A stretch of 64,000 nucleotides of DNA from Bacillus sp. V5-8f. Lineage in GTDB: Bacteria > Bacillota > Bacilli > Bacillales > DSM-1321. Position 1 is the first letter of the stretch. Each line of letters starts with the position of its first letter. The notes under the pieces are model-generated. The model saw only the letters and a program-made list of their open reading frames with translations. It was not told the origin of the DNA and ran no database searches. This document shows positions 26,951 to 36,146 of this stretch, in pieces. Both the position numbers and the translations under genes were made by a program. The stretch lies in contig NZ_PGUW01000001.1 in assembly GCF_002863565.1 (NCBI RefSeq), positions 310,001 through 374,000 on the forward strand, written 5' to 3'.

Positions 26951-28753
26951 ATGAATGCAATTACAATGGTAATCGGTGCTATCTGTATATTAATGATAGC
27001 TTACCGTTTATATGGTACGTTTATGGCCGCTAAAGTTATGAAACTAAAAGCTTTAGATGAGGCCAAAAAAACGCCGGCCCACTCTATGGAGGACGGCAAA
27101 GATTATGTTCCAACTAATAAATGGGTGGCTTTCGGGCACCATTTTGCAGCGATTGCCGCAGCCGGTCCGCTTGTAGGACCAATTCTTGCAGCACAATTCG
27201 GTTATCTGCCAGGATTGCTGTGGTTGTTGATCGGTGCAGTCATCGGCGGTGCAGTTCATGATGCAGTAGTATTATTCGCATCCATGCGCCAGAACGGTGA
27301 ATCTGTAGCTGAAATCGCTAAAAAGGAATTAGGCCCGGTAGCAGGATTCTGTGCGGGTTTAGCAATGTTATTCATCATCACCATTACGATGGCCGGTTTA
27401 TCCATGGTTGTTCTGCATGCTTTAGAACACAACCCATGGGGAACTTTTGCTGTAGGCAGTACCATTCCGATTGCAATGGGAGTAGGTTTATACCATAGAA
27501 AGACTGGAAACCTAAAAGGGGCTACCATTGTCGGATTTGCTCTTATCATGGCTGCTGTATTCGTTGGTCCTTATATCCAAGGTACCTTCCTAGGTGAATT
27601 GCTAAGTTTTGACGTCAAGGAATTATCTATTATTCTACCAATCTATGCTTTCTTTGCCGCAGCGTTGCCGGTATGGTTATTGCTTGCACCGCGCGATTAT
27701 TTAAGCAGCTTCATGAAAATTGGCGTGTTCGTTGCATTGATTGCAGGGGTTTTCGTTGTAAATCCAGATATTCAGTTCCCTGCTTTAACAGAATTCATCC
27801 ATGGTGGCGGCCCGATCCTTGCTGGACCAGTTTGGCCGTTTATCTCAATTACTATCGCTTGTGGTGCGATTTCCGGATTCCATGCCTTTGTAGGCTCTGG
27901 TACAACGCCAAAAATGCTGGACCGCTGGCAAGACATTAAGGTAGTTGGTTTTGGTGCGATGCTGGTGGAATGTGTGGTTGCAATTATGGCACTTGTAGCA
28001 GCTACAGCTCTTCAACCTGCCGATTATTTTGCCATTAACTCCACTCCTGAAGTTTTTAAAACACTGGGTATGGAAACAGTACACCTTGCCCAACTAAGCC
28101 AAGAAATTGGTTTGGATTTAGAAGGACGCACAGGCGGCGCTGTTACTCTTGCTGTCGGAATGACATATATTTTCACAGAAATTCCTTGGTTCAGCAATCT
28201 AGCCTCTTTCTTCTTCCAATTTGTTATCATGTTTGAGGCATTATTCATTTTGACTGCCATCGATTCAGGTACCCGTGTCGCACGCTATTTGATTCAAGAC
28301 TTTGGCGGTACTTTCTATAAACCGCTTAAACGAGTGGATTGGGTCCCGGGAAATATTTTTGCAAGTGCTTTAGCCTGCTTCCTTTGGGGATACCTGTTAT
28401 TCTCAGGGGATATCGGATCTGTGTGGGCGCTGTTCGGCGTATCCAACCAGTTAATGGCTTCAATCGGTTTAATTGTCGGAGCTACCGTTATTCTGAAGGT
28501 AGCCGACAAACGACGTTATATGCTGACTTGTCTCATTCCACTTTCCTACCTCTATGTAACAGTAAACTATGCTGGTTACTGGATGGTGAAAAATGTTTAT
28601 CTCAACTCAGCAGCAGCTGGATATAGTGTCCTGAATGCAATCCTATCCATAACCATGCTTGTATTAGGTTTAGTGATTATCATTACAGCCGTGAAAAACT
28701 GGATGGAAAACTGGAATAGGCCGGCAACGAAGTTAAATAAGAGAACTGCTTAA
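26951..28753 (+). CDS. cstA: Carbon starvation protein CstA (pyruvate/peptide transporter family)
   Basis: A 600-residue membrane protein with many hydrophobic segments, of the CstA family (E. coli CstA and the pyruvate symporter BtsT). Family motifs seen include FGHHFAAIAAAGPLVGPILA near residue 62, GGAVHDAVVLFASMR, SGFHAFVGSGTTPKML and LFILTAIDSGTRVARYL. GGGAGG lies eight bases before ATG. With the LytS/LytT-type pair directly upstream the arrangement parallels BtsSR-BtsT, so pyruvate or a related carboxylate is a reasonable substrate guess. A hairpin terminator follows. Confidence 0.95.
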   Translation: MNAITMVIGAICILMIAYRLYGTFMAAKVMKLKALDEAKKTPAHSMEDGKDYVPTNKWVAFGHHFAAIAAAGPLVGPILAAQFGYLPGLLWLLIGAVIGGAVHDAVVLFASMRQNGESVAEIAKKELGPVAGFCAGLAMLFIITITMAGLSMVVLHALEHNPWGTFAVGSTIPIAMGVGLYHRKTGNLKGATIVGFALIMAAVFVGPYIQGTFLGELLSFDVKELSIILPIYAFFAAALPVWLLLAPRDYLSSFMKIGVFVALIAGVFVVNPDIQFPALTEFIHGGGPILAGPVWPFISITIACGAISGFHAFVGSGTTPKMLDRWQDIKVVGFGAMLVECVVAIMALVAATALQPADYFAINSTPEVFKTLGMETVHLAQLSQEIGLDLEGRTGGAVTLAVGMTYIFTEIPWFSNLASFFFQFVIMFEALFILTAIDSGTRVARYLIQDFGGTFYKPLKRVDWVPGNIFASALACFLWGYLLFSGDIGSVWALFGVSNQLMASIGLIVGATVILKVADKRRYMLTCLIPLSYLYVTVNYAGYWMVKNVYLNSAAAGYSVLNAILSITMLVLGLVIIITAVKNWMENWNRPATKLNKRTA

Positions 28754-28761
28754 CACCTTTT

Positions 28762-28796
28762 AGGGATTGAACATAGAATGTTCGATCCCTTTTTAT
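28762..28796 (+). terminator. Terminator of cstA
   Basis: AGGGATTGAAC and GTTCGATCCCT form an 11-position stem with one mismatch, followed by T5. Confidence 0.85.
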
Positions 28797-28832
28797 TTAT
28801 CTAAAAGAATGTGCACGTTTCCGCTCATTTTT

Positions 28833-29810
28833 TCATTTTATGGCGAATAATAATAACAAATCCTCATATCCCTGTTGCTCCATTTCCTCCTTTGGAATAA
28901 AACGTAGAGCAGCAGAATTAATGCAATAACGTAATCCTTTAGGTCCGGGTCCATCCGGAAATACATGGCCAAGATGTGAATCAGCTTCCCTGCTTCTCAC
29001 CTCGGTACGGGTCATGCGGTGACTTAAATCAACCTTTTCTTTGACGCTTGCTGACATAATTGGTTTAGTGAAGCTTGGCCACCCGCAGCTGCTGTCATAC
29101 TTGTCACGTGAACTGAAAAGCGGTTCCCCTGAGACAATATCTACATAAATGCCTTCCTGTTCATTATTATAATATTCATTTTCGAATGGCGGCTCTGTCC
29201 CATTTTCCTGGGTAACGTAAAATTGCATGTCCGTTAGTCTCTCCCTTAGATGGGTATTATCCTTCGGCCAATGATCCTTCAGAAATGAATCACGACCAGA
29301 ACCCTTCCAGTATAGCTCGTAACGAAAGGCATTTTTCTTATAGAAATCCTGGTGATATTCTTCAGCAGGGTAAAACTTTTTGGCCGGAAGAATTGGTGTC
29401 ACAATTGGTTTTGCAAAGCGTCCACTCTTCTCTAGATCTTCTTTGGATGCAAGCGCCACTGACTTTTGATCGTCGTTATGATAAAAGATCGCAGTCCGGT
29501 ATGACGGACCCCGATCTGAAAACTGGCCGCTTTCATCGGTTGGATCAATTTGTTGCCAATACAGGCTTAGCAGCCCTTCAAACGAGATAACAGCAGAATC
29601 GAATGTAATCTGTACCGCTTCATAGTGACCAGTGGTTTCTGAACAAACTTCCTTGTAAGACGGGTATTCTTTATGGCCGCCCGTATATCCAGACACGACT
29701 TTTATGATCCCTTCCCGTTCATCAAATGGCGACACCATACACCAAAAGCATCCACCGGCAAAGGTTGCCCTCTCGTATTTTTCCCTTTTATTTTCTTCCA
29801 ATTGGATCAT
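28833..29810 (-). CDS. msrAB: Peptide methionine sulfoxide reductase MsrA/MsrB fusion
   Basis: A 325-residue fusion repairing both stereoisomers of oxidised methionine. The MsrA half starts with [11 protein letters not shown], with the catalytic Cys near residue 21, and GYTGG; the MsrB half begins near residue 180 and has [14 protein letters not shown] and the catalytic Cys in [11 protein letters not shown]. The MsrB CxxC zinc ligands are not seen, so that domain is of the zinc-free type. The start is ATG 29810, preceded by AAGTGGTG. Gene order MsrA-MsrB in one chain is common in Firmicutes. Confidence 0.95.
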   Translation of the reverse strand: MIQLEENKREKYERATFAGGCFWCMVSPFDEREGIIKVVSGYTGGHKEYPSYKEVCSETTGHYEAVQITFDSAVISFEGLLSLYWQQIDPTDESGQFSDRGPSYRTAIFYHNDDQKSVALASKEDLEKSGRFAKPIVTPILPAKKFYPAEEYHQDFYKKNAFRYELYWKGSGRDSFLKDHWPKDNTHLRERLTDMQFYVTQENGTEPPFENEYYNNEQEGIYVDIVSGEPLFSSRDKYDSSCGWPSFTKPIMSASVKEKVDLSHRMTRTEVRSREADSHLGHVFPDGPGPKGLRYCINSAALRFIPKEEMEQQGYEDLLLLFAIK

Positions 29811-29896
29811 CACCACTTTTCTTGATTATGCAAGTTAATAAGGTCTATATACAAATATTATTCGTTCATTCCTCAAATATCAATTTACGTAAAAAC

Positions 29897-29942
29897 GGGA
29901 TTCAGACCCTTCATCGCTTAAACGCGATGGGGTCTGAATCCC
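29897..29942. repeat. Dispersed palindromic repeat, member a
   Basis: GGGATTCAGACCC and GGGTCTGAATCCC are exact inverse complements around a 20-base centre containing CATCGCTTAAACGCGATG. It lies just downstream of nupC and, read on the minus strand, is followed by T5, so it can serve as the nupC terminator. It resembles four other elements in the window (46800, 47868, 51788, 55014). Confidence 0.8.
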
Positions 29943-29948
29943 CATGTG

Positions 29949-31130
29949 TTAAAGCACAAAGGAGACAATGATCCCGGAAAGGACACTGACCAAGGTGGCT
30001 CCATATAGTAGTTTCAACCCGAAACGGGCAACCGTGTTTCCTTGCTTTTCATTTAGTCCTTTGACAGCTCCAGCAATGATTCCAATGGAGGAGAAGTTTG
30101 CGAAGGATACTAGAAATACAGATATGATGCCAAGCGTCCTTGTACTCATCTCAGAGGAAACCTTGCCTAAATCCATCATAGCCACAAATTCATTTGTGAC
30201 CAGCTTTGTCGCCATTATTCCCCCAGCAACAACGGATTCTCCTGCAGGTACTCCCATAAGCATGGCAACAGGAGCGAAAAGATATCCGATGATTTCCTGG
30301 AAACTCCTTCCGAATACAAGGTCGAATAAATTATTGATCATTGCAATCAAAGCGACGAAACCGATCAGCATCGCTGCCACTATGACGGCTACCTTAAACC
30401 CGTCCATAATATATTCACCAATCATCTCAAAAAATGTTTGTTTCGCTTCATCCTGCACAAGGAGAATATCTTCTTTTTCATCCACAGTATAGGGGTTAAT
30501 AATCGATGCGATGATAAAGCCCCCAAACAGGTTAAGGACAATGGCTGTCACTACATACCTCGGTTCAATCATGGTCATATAAGCACCAACGATAGACATA
30601 GAAACCGTGGACATCGCGGATGCACATAAAGTATAAAGACGGTGCTCTGGAAGATGGCCTAGCTGTTTCTTAACGGTGATAAACACTTCCGATTGTCCAA
30701 CGATGGCTGAAGCTACGGCATTATAAGATTCTAATTTACCCATTCCGTTTACTTTATGGAGAAGGACTCCAATTCCCCTCATAATAAAAGGAAGGATTTT
30801 AAAATGCTGTAGGATTCCAATCAATACGGAGATGAACACAATTGGAAGGAGCACATTCATAAAGAAAGGAGCTTGCCCTTCATTGGCCAGCCCGCCGAAA
30901 ACAAAGTTGATACCTTCGGACGCGTACTCAAGCAGTTTACCGAACCCTGTTGCGACTGCTTGAATGATGACAAGGCCAAACTTAGTGTTCAACAAAAGAA
31001 AAGCTAGGATCAATTGAATGATGACCATTACGATAACTGGTCTGATTTTGACGTGTTTCCGGTGACTGCTTGCTAGCATGGCTAAAACAAAAACAACTAG
31101 AAGACCGATTATAGCAATTATATATTTCAT
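29949..31130 (-). CDS. nupC: Concentrative nucleoside transporter
   Basis: A 393-residue CNT-family sodium or proton nucleoside symporter, the same length as B. subtilis NupC. Motifs include [69 protein letters not shown] and [16 protein letters not shown] 31130 follows GTGGAGG. It stands alone here, without the dra and pdp genes that accompany it in B. subtilis. Confidence 0.93.
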   Translation of the reverse strand: MKYIIAIIGLLVVFVLAMLASSHRKHVKIRPVIVMVIIQLILAFLLLNTKFGLVIIQAVATGFGKLLEYASEGINFVFGGLANEGQAPFFMNVLLPIVFISVLIGILQHFKILPFIMRGIGVLLHKVNGMGKLESYNAVASAIVGQSEVFITVKKQLGHLPEHRLYTLCASAMSTVSMSIVGAYMTMIEPRYVVTAIVLNLFGGFIIASIINPYTVDEKEDILLVQDEAKQTFFEMIGEYIMDGFKVAVIVAAMLIGFVALIAMINNLFDLVFGRSFQEIIGYLFAPVAMLMGVPAGESVVAGGIMATKLVTNEFVAMMDLGKVSSEMSTRTLGIISVFLVSFANFSSIGIIAGAVKGLNEKQGNTVARFGLKLLYGATLVSVLSGIIVSFVL

Positions 31131-31223
31131 CGTTGCCTCCACTTGGTGTAATTTTTCTTTGGTGGTTGGTGTTTACGTAGTTACTTACAAAGGCTTAGCA
31201 TATGTAAATAAATACCTTATCTT

Positions 31224-31249
31224 CCCTCCTTATTGTAAATAAAGGAGGG
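31224..31249. repeat. Perfect inverted repeat upstream of nupC
   Basis: CCCTCCTT (31224-31231) and AAGGAGGG (31242-31249) form an 8-bp stem about 100 bp before nupC. It may be an operator or a leader hairpin; its role is unknown. Confidence 0.45.
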
Positions 31250-31306
31250 TGTTTCATATTTTTGTTGCGAATTTTCGTTAAAACAGGAACTAGAGCTTGT
31301 GCATCT

Positions 31307-31337
31307 GCAAAAAACAAGCCGGAAGCTTGTCCGGCTT
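31307..31337 (-). terminator. Terminator of the 6-phosphogluconate dehydrogenase gene
   Basis: On the minus strand AAGCCGGA and TCCGGCTT pair around a six-base loop and are followed by G and T6. Confidence 0.85.
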
Positions 31338-31399
31338 AACATAACTCGTAGTAAATCTGTTCTTCATGAATTCTGCCATATTGTTATTTTACATGCCTT

Positions 31400-32293
31400 T
31401 TATTTTTTTACGACGCCGTGCCCTCCAAATTCATTTCTTAGTGCGGCTACCACTTTCCCCGAGAATGTATCTTCGTCAAGAGAACGATAGCGCATCATTA
31501 ACGACATTGCAATTACCGGAGTGGCTGCCTGGAGGTCAAGTGCGGTTTCAACTGTCCATTTTCCTTCACCGGACGACTGCATGATACCTTTTATCCCGTC
31601 AAGGCGCGCATCTTTTGAGAACGCATTTTCTGTAAGTTCCATAAGCCATGAACGAATGACGGACCCATTGTTCCAGACACGTGCAACCTTTTCATAATCA
31701 AAGTTGAAGTTGCTTTTTTCAAGAACCTCAAAGCCTTCTGCAATCGATTGCATCATTCCATATTCAACTCCGTTATGTACCATTTTCAGAAAATGTCCAC
31801 TTCCGATTTCACCTGCATATAGATAGCCGTTTTCGACGGAAATATCACGGAACAGATCTTCCACAGAATCAAATATGTCTTTATCTCCACCAATCATTAC
31901 GCACACACCGTTTCTGGCACCTTCTGTCCCCCCGCTAGTGCCTACATCAAGAAAATGGATCCCGAGTTCCTTTAATTCTTCTCCCCGTCTGATAGAGTCC
32001 TTATAATTCGAGTTACCACCATCAATAACGATATCCCCTGCTGACAACATTCCTTTCAATTCACTAAGCACATTTTCCGTAATAGACCCGGCAGGAACCA
32101 TTAACCAAACAACACGGGGTCTTCCAAGGGTTTCTACTAGCTCTTTAAGCGAATGTACCCCTGTTCCTCCAGCTGCGGACAATTTCTCTACATTTGAAGC
32201 ATCGACATCATAAGCAGCGACTTGATGTTTATTCATTACATTTAGCGACAGGTTATAACCCATCTTTCCAAGACCTACTATTCCGACTTTCAT
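31400..32293 (-). CDS. gnd: 6-phosphogluconate dehydrogenase, short (YqeC) type
   Basis: A 297-residue decarboxylating 6-phosphogluconate dehydrogenase of the short type, the same length as B. subtilis YqeC. The N-terminal Rossmann motif is VGIVGLGKMGYNLSLN; substrate and catalytic motifs are VDGGNSNYKDSIRRG, DVGTSGGTEGARNG and KMVHNGVEYGMMQ (catalytic Lys). Asp after the second strand (AYDVDASN) suggests NAD preference. It is transcribed away from an RpiR regulator and may feed gluconate into the pentose phosphate pathway with the gnt genes at the right end. Confidence 0.93.
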   Translation of the reverse strand: MKVGIVGLGKMGYNLSLNVMNKHQVAAYDVDASNVEKLSAAGGTGVHSLKELVETLGRPRVVWLMVPAGSITENVLSELKGMLSAGDIVIDGGNSNYKDSIRRGEELKELGIHFLDVGTSGGTEGARNGVCVMIGGDKDIFDSVEDLFRDISVENGYLYAGEIGSGHFLKMVHNGVEYGMMQSIAEGFEVLEKSNFNFDYEKVARVWNNGSVIRSWLMELTENAFSKDARLDGIKGIMQSSGEGKWTVETALDLQAATPVIAMSLMMRYRSLDEDTFSGKVVAALRNEFGGHGVVKK

Positions 32294-32437
32294 ATTTACT
32301 CACCTATTTTCGAATTTTTGTCATTACCGGCTATATTATATGAAATTTTTTTCTCCAAAGAAACAGTTGGAAGAAAATTTTTTTCACAACCGCTTTATGT
32401 TATAATTTTTCCAGGATAAACGAAAGGAATCTTTTTT

Positions 32438-33283
32438 ATGACACAAAACTGCTTGGGAAAAATACGTTCTTATTATGCACGGTTTAGTGAAAAAGAAAAG
32501 AAGATTGCAGATTATATTCTTAAAAACCCAGAAGCTATTATCCACAGTACTATTAATGAGGTTGCAGAAGACTTACAGGTTGCGGATGCAACCGTTTTCC
32601 GTTTTTGTAAACGCATTGGGTTTAAGGGCTATCAGGCGATGAAAATTACACTTGCCTCTGAAATTATGACACCAATTCAGCAAATCCATGAACAAATTAC
32701 TGAACAGGATAGCGAGAAAACAGTTGCGGAAAAAATCTTTAAATCAAACAGCAGATCGTTGGAGAATACCCTGCAAATTCTCAATCCCGAATCGTTAAAA
32801 AAAGCAGTGTCCATGCTTATCAATGCGAACAGGGTCGAATTCTATGGTACTGGCGGATCCTCGGTGATTGCAATGGATGCCTATCATAAATTCTTGCGGA
32901 CAGGAATCCATACCTTTGCATTTATAGACTCCCATTTCCAATTGATGGCCGCTTCGCAGCTGACATCCCGTGATGTTGCTGTTGTCATTTCACATTCAGG
33001 CACCAATAAAGATACAATCCAGATTCTTGACCAGGTGATCGAAACTGGCGCGAAAACCATTGGCATTACAAGCTTTCCAAAATCCCCGCTGAGCCAAAAA
33101 GTGGATGTTTCCTTAATTACAAGCTCCGAAGAGACAGAATACCGGTCTGAAGCCCTTGCATCAAGGATAAGCCAATTAAGCCTTATTGATGCGCTCTATG
33201 TAAATGTTATGGTGAAAAATAAAGAAGACGGCAACCATTCCCTTGAAAAAATCAGGGATGCCATCTCAGAAACAAGAATCTAA
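32438..33283 (+). CDS. MurR/RpiR family transcriptional regulator
   Basis: A 281-residue regulator with the RpiR helix-turn-helix (KKIADYILKNPEAIIHSTIN then LQVADATVFRFCKRIGFKGY) and a SIS sugar-phosphate isomerase-like domain (VEFYGTGGSSVIAMDAYHKF; VVISHSGTNKDTIQIL). Such proteins sense phosphosugars. Divergence from gnd suggests control of that gene by a pentose-phosphate or Entner-Doudoroff intermediate. CGAAAGGAA precedes the ATG. Confidence 0.9.
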   Translation: MTQNCLGKIRSYYARFSEKEKKIADYILKNPEAIIHSTINEVAEDLQVADATVFRFCKRIGFKGYQAMKITLASEIMTPIQQIHEQITEQDSEKTVAEKIFKSNSRSLENTLQILNPESLKKAVSMLINANRVEFYGTGGSSVIAMDAYHKFLRTGIHTFAFIDSHFQLMAASQLTSRDVAVVISHSGTNKDTIQILDQVIETGAKTIGITSFPKSPLSQKVDVSLITSSEETEYRSEALASRISQLSLIDALYVNVMVKNKEDGNHSLEKIRDAISETRI

Positions 33284-33299
33284 CCATTTTCAAAAAGAA

Positions 33300-33328
33300 T
33301 GCGGACTTTAATGTGAGTCCGCTTTTTC
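33300..33328 (+). terminator. Terminator of the RpiR-type regulator gene
   Basis: GCGGACT and AGTCCGC pair around an 8-base loop, followed by T5. Confidence 0.85.
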
Positions 33329-33527
33329 TTGCCGAAAAACTATACTCGTATAGTTGCATGTCATACCCGTAAACGCCAAATTTAGATATTTCTTCAATTT
33401 GTCGAACGATGACATAAGTTCTGAATTTACTTTTTTTTCTGACAATTATATAATGTAGCTTATATGGGACAATTGCTTACATTTATACTGCAATGACCCA
33501 AAACCAAAATCAAAAGGGGGAATTATA

Positions 33528-33866
33528 TTGGCAATGAATGAAACAGCAGTAAAAAACAAATCGGAAGCTTCTTCATTGGATTACGAAAAGATTGTCCATT
33601 CATCATCCTTTAAGGAATTGATGCAGCAAAAAAGGAACTTCATCATTCCTATGTCCGTCTTCTTTATGGTATTTTATTTCGCTCTTCCCGTCTTAACTGC
33701 CTACTCCACCGTCCTTAACCAACCTGCTATCGGGGATATAAGCTGGGCTTGGATCTTCGCATTCGCCCAATTTGTGATGACCGTATCTTTATGTATGATC
33801 TATACCCGAAAAGCACGAAAATTTGATGAAATCGTAGATCAAATAACGAAAGAAGCACCAAGGTAA
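33528..33866 (+). CDS. DUF485 small membrane protein
   Basis: A 112-residue protein with two membrane helices (about residues 39-60 and 75-96) and the DUF485 pattern SSSFKELMQQKRNFIIPMSV. It precedes a sodium:solute symporter by 14 bp, the constant arrangement of DUF485 with acetate-type permeases (as E. coli YjcH-ActP), so it is likely an accessory subunit. TTG 33528 is seven bases after AAAGGGGG; an ATG two codons later is possible. Confidence 0.88.
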   Translation: MAMNETAVKNKSEASSLDYEKIVHSSSFKELMQQKRNFIIPMSVFFMVFYFALPVLTAYSTVLNQPAIGDISWAWIFAFAQFVMTVSLCMIYTRKARKFDEIVDQITKEAPR

Positions 33867-33880
33867 AGGGGGACGACCAC

Positions 33881-35422
33881 ATGAATATGTTAGCATTTTC
33901 TTTATTTGTCGCCATCGTGGCAATTACACTCATCATTACTTATTTCGCTTCAAAACGCACGAAAACTGCAAGCGATTTCTATACGGCCGATGGAAGCCTA
34001 ACCGGCTGGCAAAATGGGCTGGCCATTGCAGGAGATTACATGTCCGCTGCTTCATTTTTAGGTATCGCAGGAATGGTAGCGCTTTCAGGATTTGATGGTT
34101 TCTTCTACAGTATTGGCTTTCTAGTGGCCTACCTTGTCGTGTTGTTTATTGTAGCAGAGCCATTACGAAATTTAGGTAAGTATACATTGGCTGATATGAT
34201 TGCCGCCCGTTTTGACGAGAAAAAAGTGCGCGGGGTGGCAGCATTAAATACGATTACGATTTCCACCTTCTATATGATTGCCCAACTTGTAGGGGCAGGA
34301 GCACTCATTAAATTATTATTAGGCATTGATTATGTTTATTCTGTTTTAATTGTAGGCGTCTTGATGACATTATATGTAGTTTTCGGGGGCATGATGGCCA
34401 CAAGTTGGGTTCAGATCGTCAAAGCTGTCCTGCTAATGGGAGGAACCTTACTGATTTCGATTATGGTTTTTGCCAAGTTCGATTTCAGCGTTACCCAAAT
34501 GTTCAATGAGATGAAAAACGCGACACCACTAGGTGGGGATTACCTGAACCCAGGAAATAAATTCAAGAACCCAATTGATACAATTTCCCTTAACCTTGCA
34601 CTAGTGCTGGGAACCGCGGGACTTCCACATATCCTAATCCGTTTCTTCACTGTAAAGGATGCGATTACAGCCCGTAAATCTGTAGTTTATGCTACGTGGA
34701 TTCTTGCCTTTTTCTATATTATGACGATCTTTTTAGGCTTCGGGGCAGCAGCATTTGTCGGGTATGATAAGATCGTTGAAGCAAACGCCGCAGGAAATAT
34801 GGCGGCACCATTACTTGCCCAGGCACTTGGCGGAGATTTCCTGTTTGCTTTTGTCTCTGCAGTCGCCTTTGCCACGATTCTCGCTGTGGTGGCAGGTCTT
34901 GTACTATCGGCAGCATCTGCATTTGCGCATGATTTTTACAGCCATATCTTACGCCGTGGCCAAGCGACAGAAAAAGAGCAGGTCGTCGCTGCAAGATGGG
35001 CTTCGATTGGCGTTTCAGTTATTTCGATAATTCTGGCTTTATTCGCCCAAACCATGAACGTTGCCTTCCTGGTGGCTCTTGCTTTTGCAGTAGCAGCCAG
35101 TGCGAACCTGCCAATCATCATGCTGACAATATTTTGGAAGCGATTTAACACAACAGGGGCTATCTCCGGCATGTTGGTTGGATTATTCAGCGCCTTATTC
35201 CTTGTGGCAATAAGCCCTAACGTTTGGAATCCTGAAAAGGGTGTAGCCATCTTAGTTGGCGACCCTCTTATTTCACTGACAAACCCAGGGATCATCTCAA
35301 TTCCACTCGGTTTCCTAGCAGCTATCGTAGGTACTCTCGTTTCTAGCAAAAAAGCAGATGCGAAGAAATTCGACGAAATTCTTGTAAAGGCCAACACTGG
35401 AATCAAGGAGCCTGTAAGTTAA
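33881..35422 (+). CDS. Solute:sodium symporter, ActP-like (acetate/monocarboxylate)
   Basis: A 513-residue SSS-family symporter with about 13 membrane helices. ASDFYTADGSLTGWQNGLAI, AGDYMSAASFLG, TAGLPHILIRFFTVKDA and the DUF485 partner upstream place it with ActP and B. subtilis YwcA-type permeases. It probably imports acetate or another short monocarboxylate with sodium. AAAGGGGGACGACC precedes ATG. Confidence 0.92.
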   Translation: MNMLAFSLFVAIVAITLIITYFASKRTKTASDFYTADGSLTGWQNGLAIAGDYMSAASFLGIAGMVALSGFDGFFYSIGFLVAYLVVLFIVAEPLRNLGKYTLADMIAARFDEKKVRGVAALNTITISTFYMIAQLVGAGALIKLLLGIDYVYSVLIVGVLMTLYVVFGGMMATSWVQIVKAVLLMGGTLLISIMVFAKFDFSVTQMFNEMKNATPLGGDYLNPGNKFKNPIDTISLNLALVLGTAGLPHILIRFFTVKDAITARKSVVYATWILAFFYIMTIFLGFGAAAFVGYDKIVEANAAGNMAAPLLAQALGGDFLFAFVSAVAFATILAVVAGLVLSAASAFAHDFYSHILRRGQATEKEQVVAARWASIGVSVISIILALFAQTMNVAFLVALAFAVAASANLPIIMLTIFWKRFNTTGAISGMLVGLFSALFLVAISPNVWNPEKGVAILVGDPLISLTNPGIISIPLGFLAAIVGTLVSSKKADAKKFDEILVKANTGIKEPVS

Positions 35423-35432
35423 GAAAGCACGA

Positions 35433-35472
35433 AAGACCGCAGTTTCCAATTATAGAAGCTGCGGTCTTTTTT
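35433..35472 (+). terminator. Terminator of the DUF485-symporter operon
   Basis: AAAGACCGCAG and CTGCGGTCTTT pair perfectly and run into T6. Confidence 0.9.
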
Positions 35473-35487
35473 CGCTCCACTTCCGCT

Positions 35488-35634
35488 TCAACGAGGCGGG
35501 GCAATAATCCCGTTGTGAACCTTGATATTTCCATGCCGAAGGATATCAAAACCTCCTTCATACATATACTGATCCATTTGCTGTATATCCATTAATTCCC
35601 TGCACGTATAGCTCATGATATGTGCCATTATCAT
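35488..35634 (-). CDS. Possible 48-residue small protein, unrecognised
   Basis: A minus-strand frame starting at ATG 35634 includes SYTCRELMDIQQMDQYMYEG and ends HNGIIAPPR. Its composition is protein-like, but no ribosome binding site is evident; internal ATG starts are possible. It may be a small gene or the tail of a decayed one. I do not recognise a family. Confidence 0.3.
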   Translation of the reverse strand: MIMAHIMSYTCRELMDIQQMDQYMYEGGFDILRHGNIKVHNGIIAPPR

Positions 35635-35699
35635 ATAAAACAGTTTAAATTGAATAGATAGACGTAAAAAACAGGCGGATTTTCCACCGCCCGTCCGTA

Positions 35700-36128
35700 T
35701 TACTTGTTATTGTATTTCCTAGAAAGCTGGTTCATAACTTCTGAAAAAATCAGTCCCATGGCTATAGCGCCGGATAGCATTAACGCTTTTGCGGCGAGTT
35801 GGACAGCCATGCTGTAATCATTGCTTACAAAATGCCTCGTCGCATCATATGCTAAACCACCGGGAACCAATGGAATAATGCCTGATACACTAAAAATTAT
35901 AATCGGCGTTTTATACATTTTCGCAAATACCTGGCTGATGATAGCTACCAGGAAAGCTGCAGCAAGAGTCGCAATGATGCTGTCAACCGACTGCCAAACG
36001 AGCCAGAAATATAATAGCCAGCCTGCCATTCCTACAAAACCACACCGGATTAACGATTGTTTGGGAACATTAAAGAGAATTCCAAATGCTGCTGATGCGA
36101 TAAAACTAGTAAAAAGCTGTGCGATCAT
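35700..36128 (-). CDS. Threonine/serine exporter, ThrE C-terminal half (DUF3815)
   Basis: A 142-residue protein with four to five membrane helices and the motif SGIIPLVPGGLAYDATRHFV typical of the second half of ThrE-type exporters. In bacilli the exporter is split into two genes, and the partner ends 18 bp upstream. Together they would export threonine or serine. GCGAGG precedes the ATG. Confidence 0.88.
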   Translation of the reverse strand: MIAQLFTSFIASAAFGILFNVPKQSLIRCGFVGMAGWLLYFWLVWQSVDSIIATLAAAFLVAIISQVFAKMYKTPIIIFSVSGIIPLVPGGLAYDATRHFVSNDYSMAVQLAAKALMLSGAIAMGLIFSEVMNQLSRKYNNK

Positions 36129-36146
36129 TTTTTACCTCGCTCATAA

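Noticed and set aside
30000-30492. Long plus-strand frames inside nupC and other transporter genes
   Set aside because: They are antisense shadows of well-supported genes and lack ribosome binding sites and family motifs.
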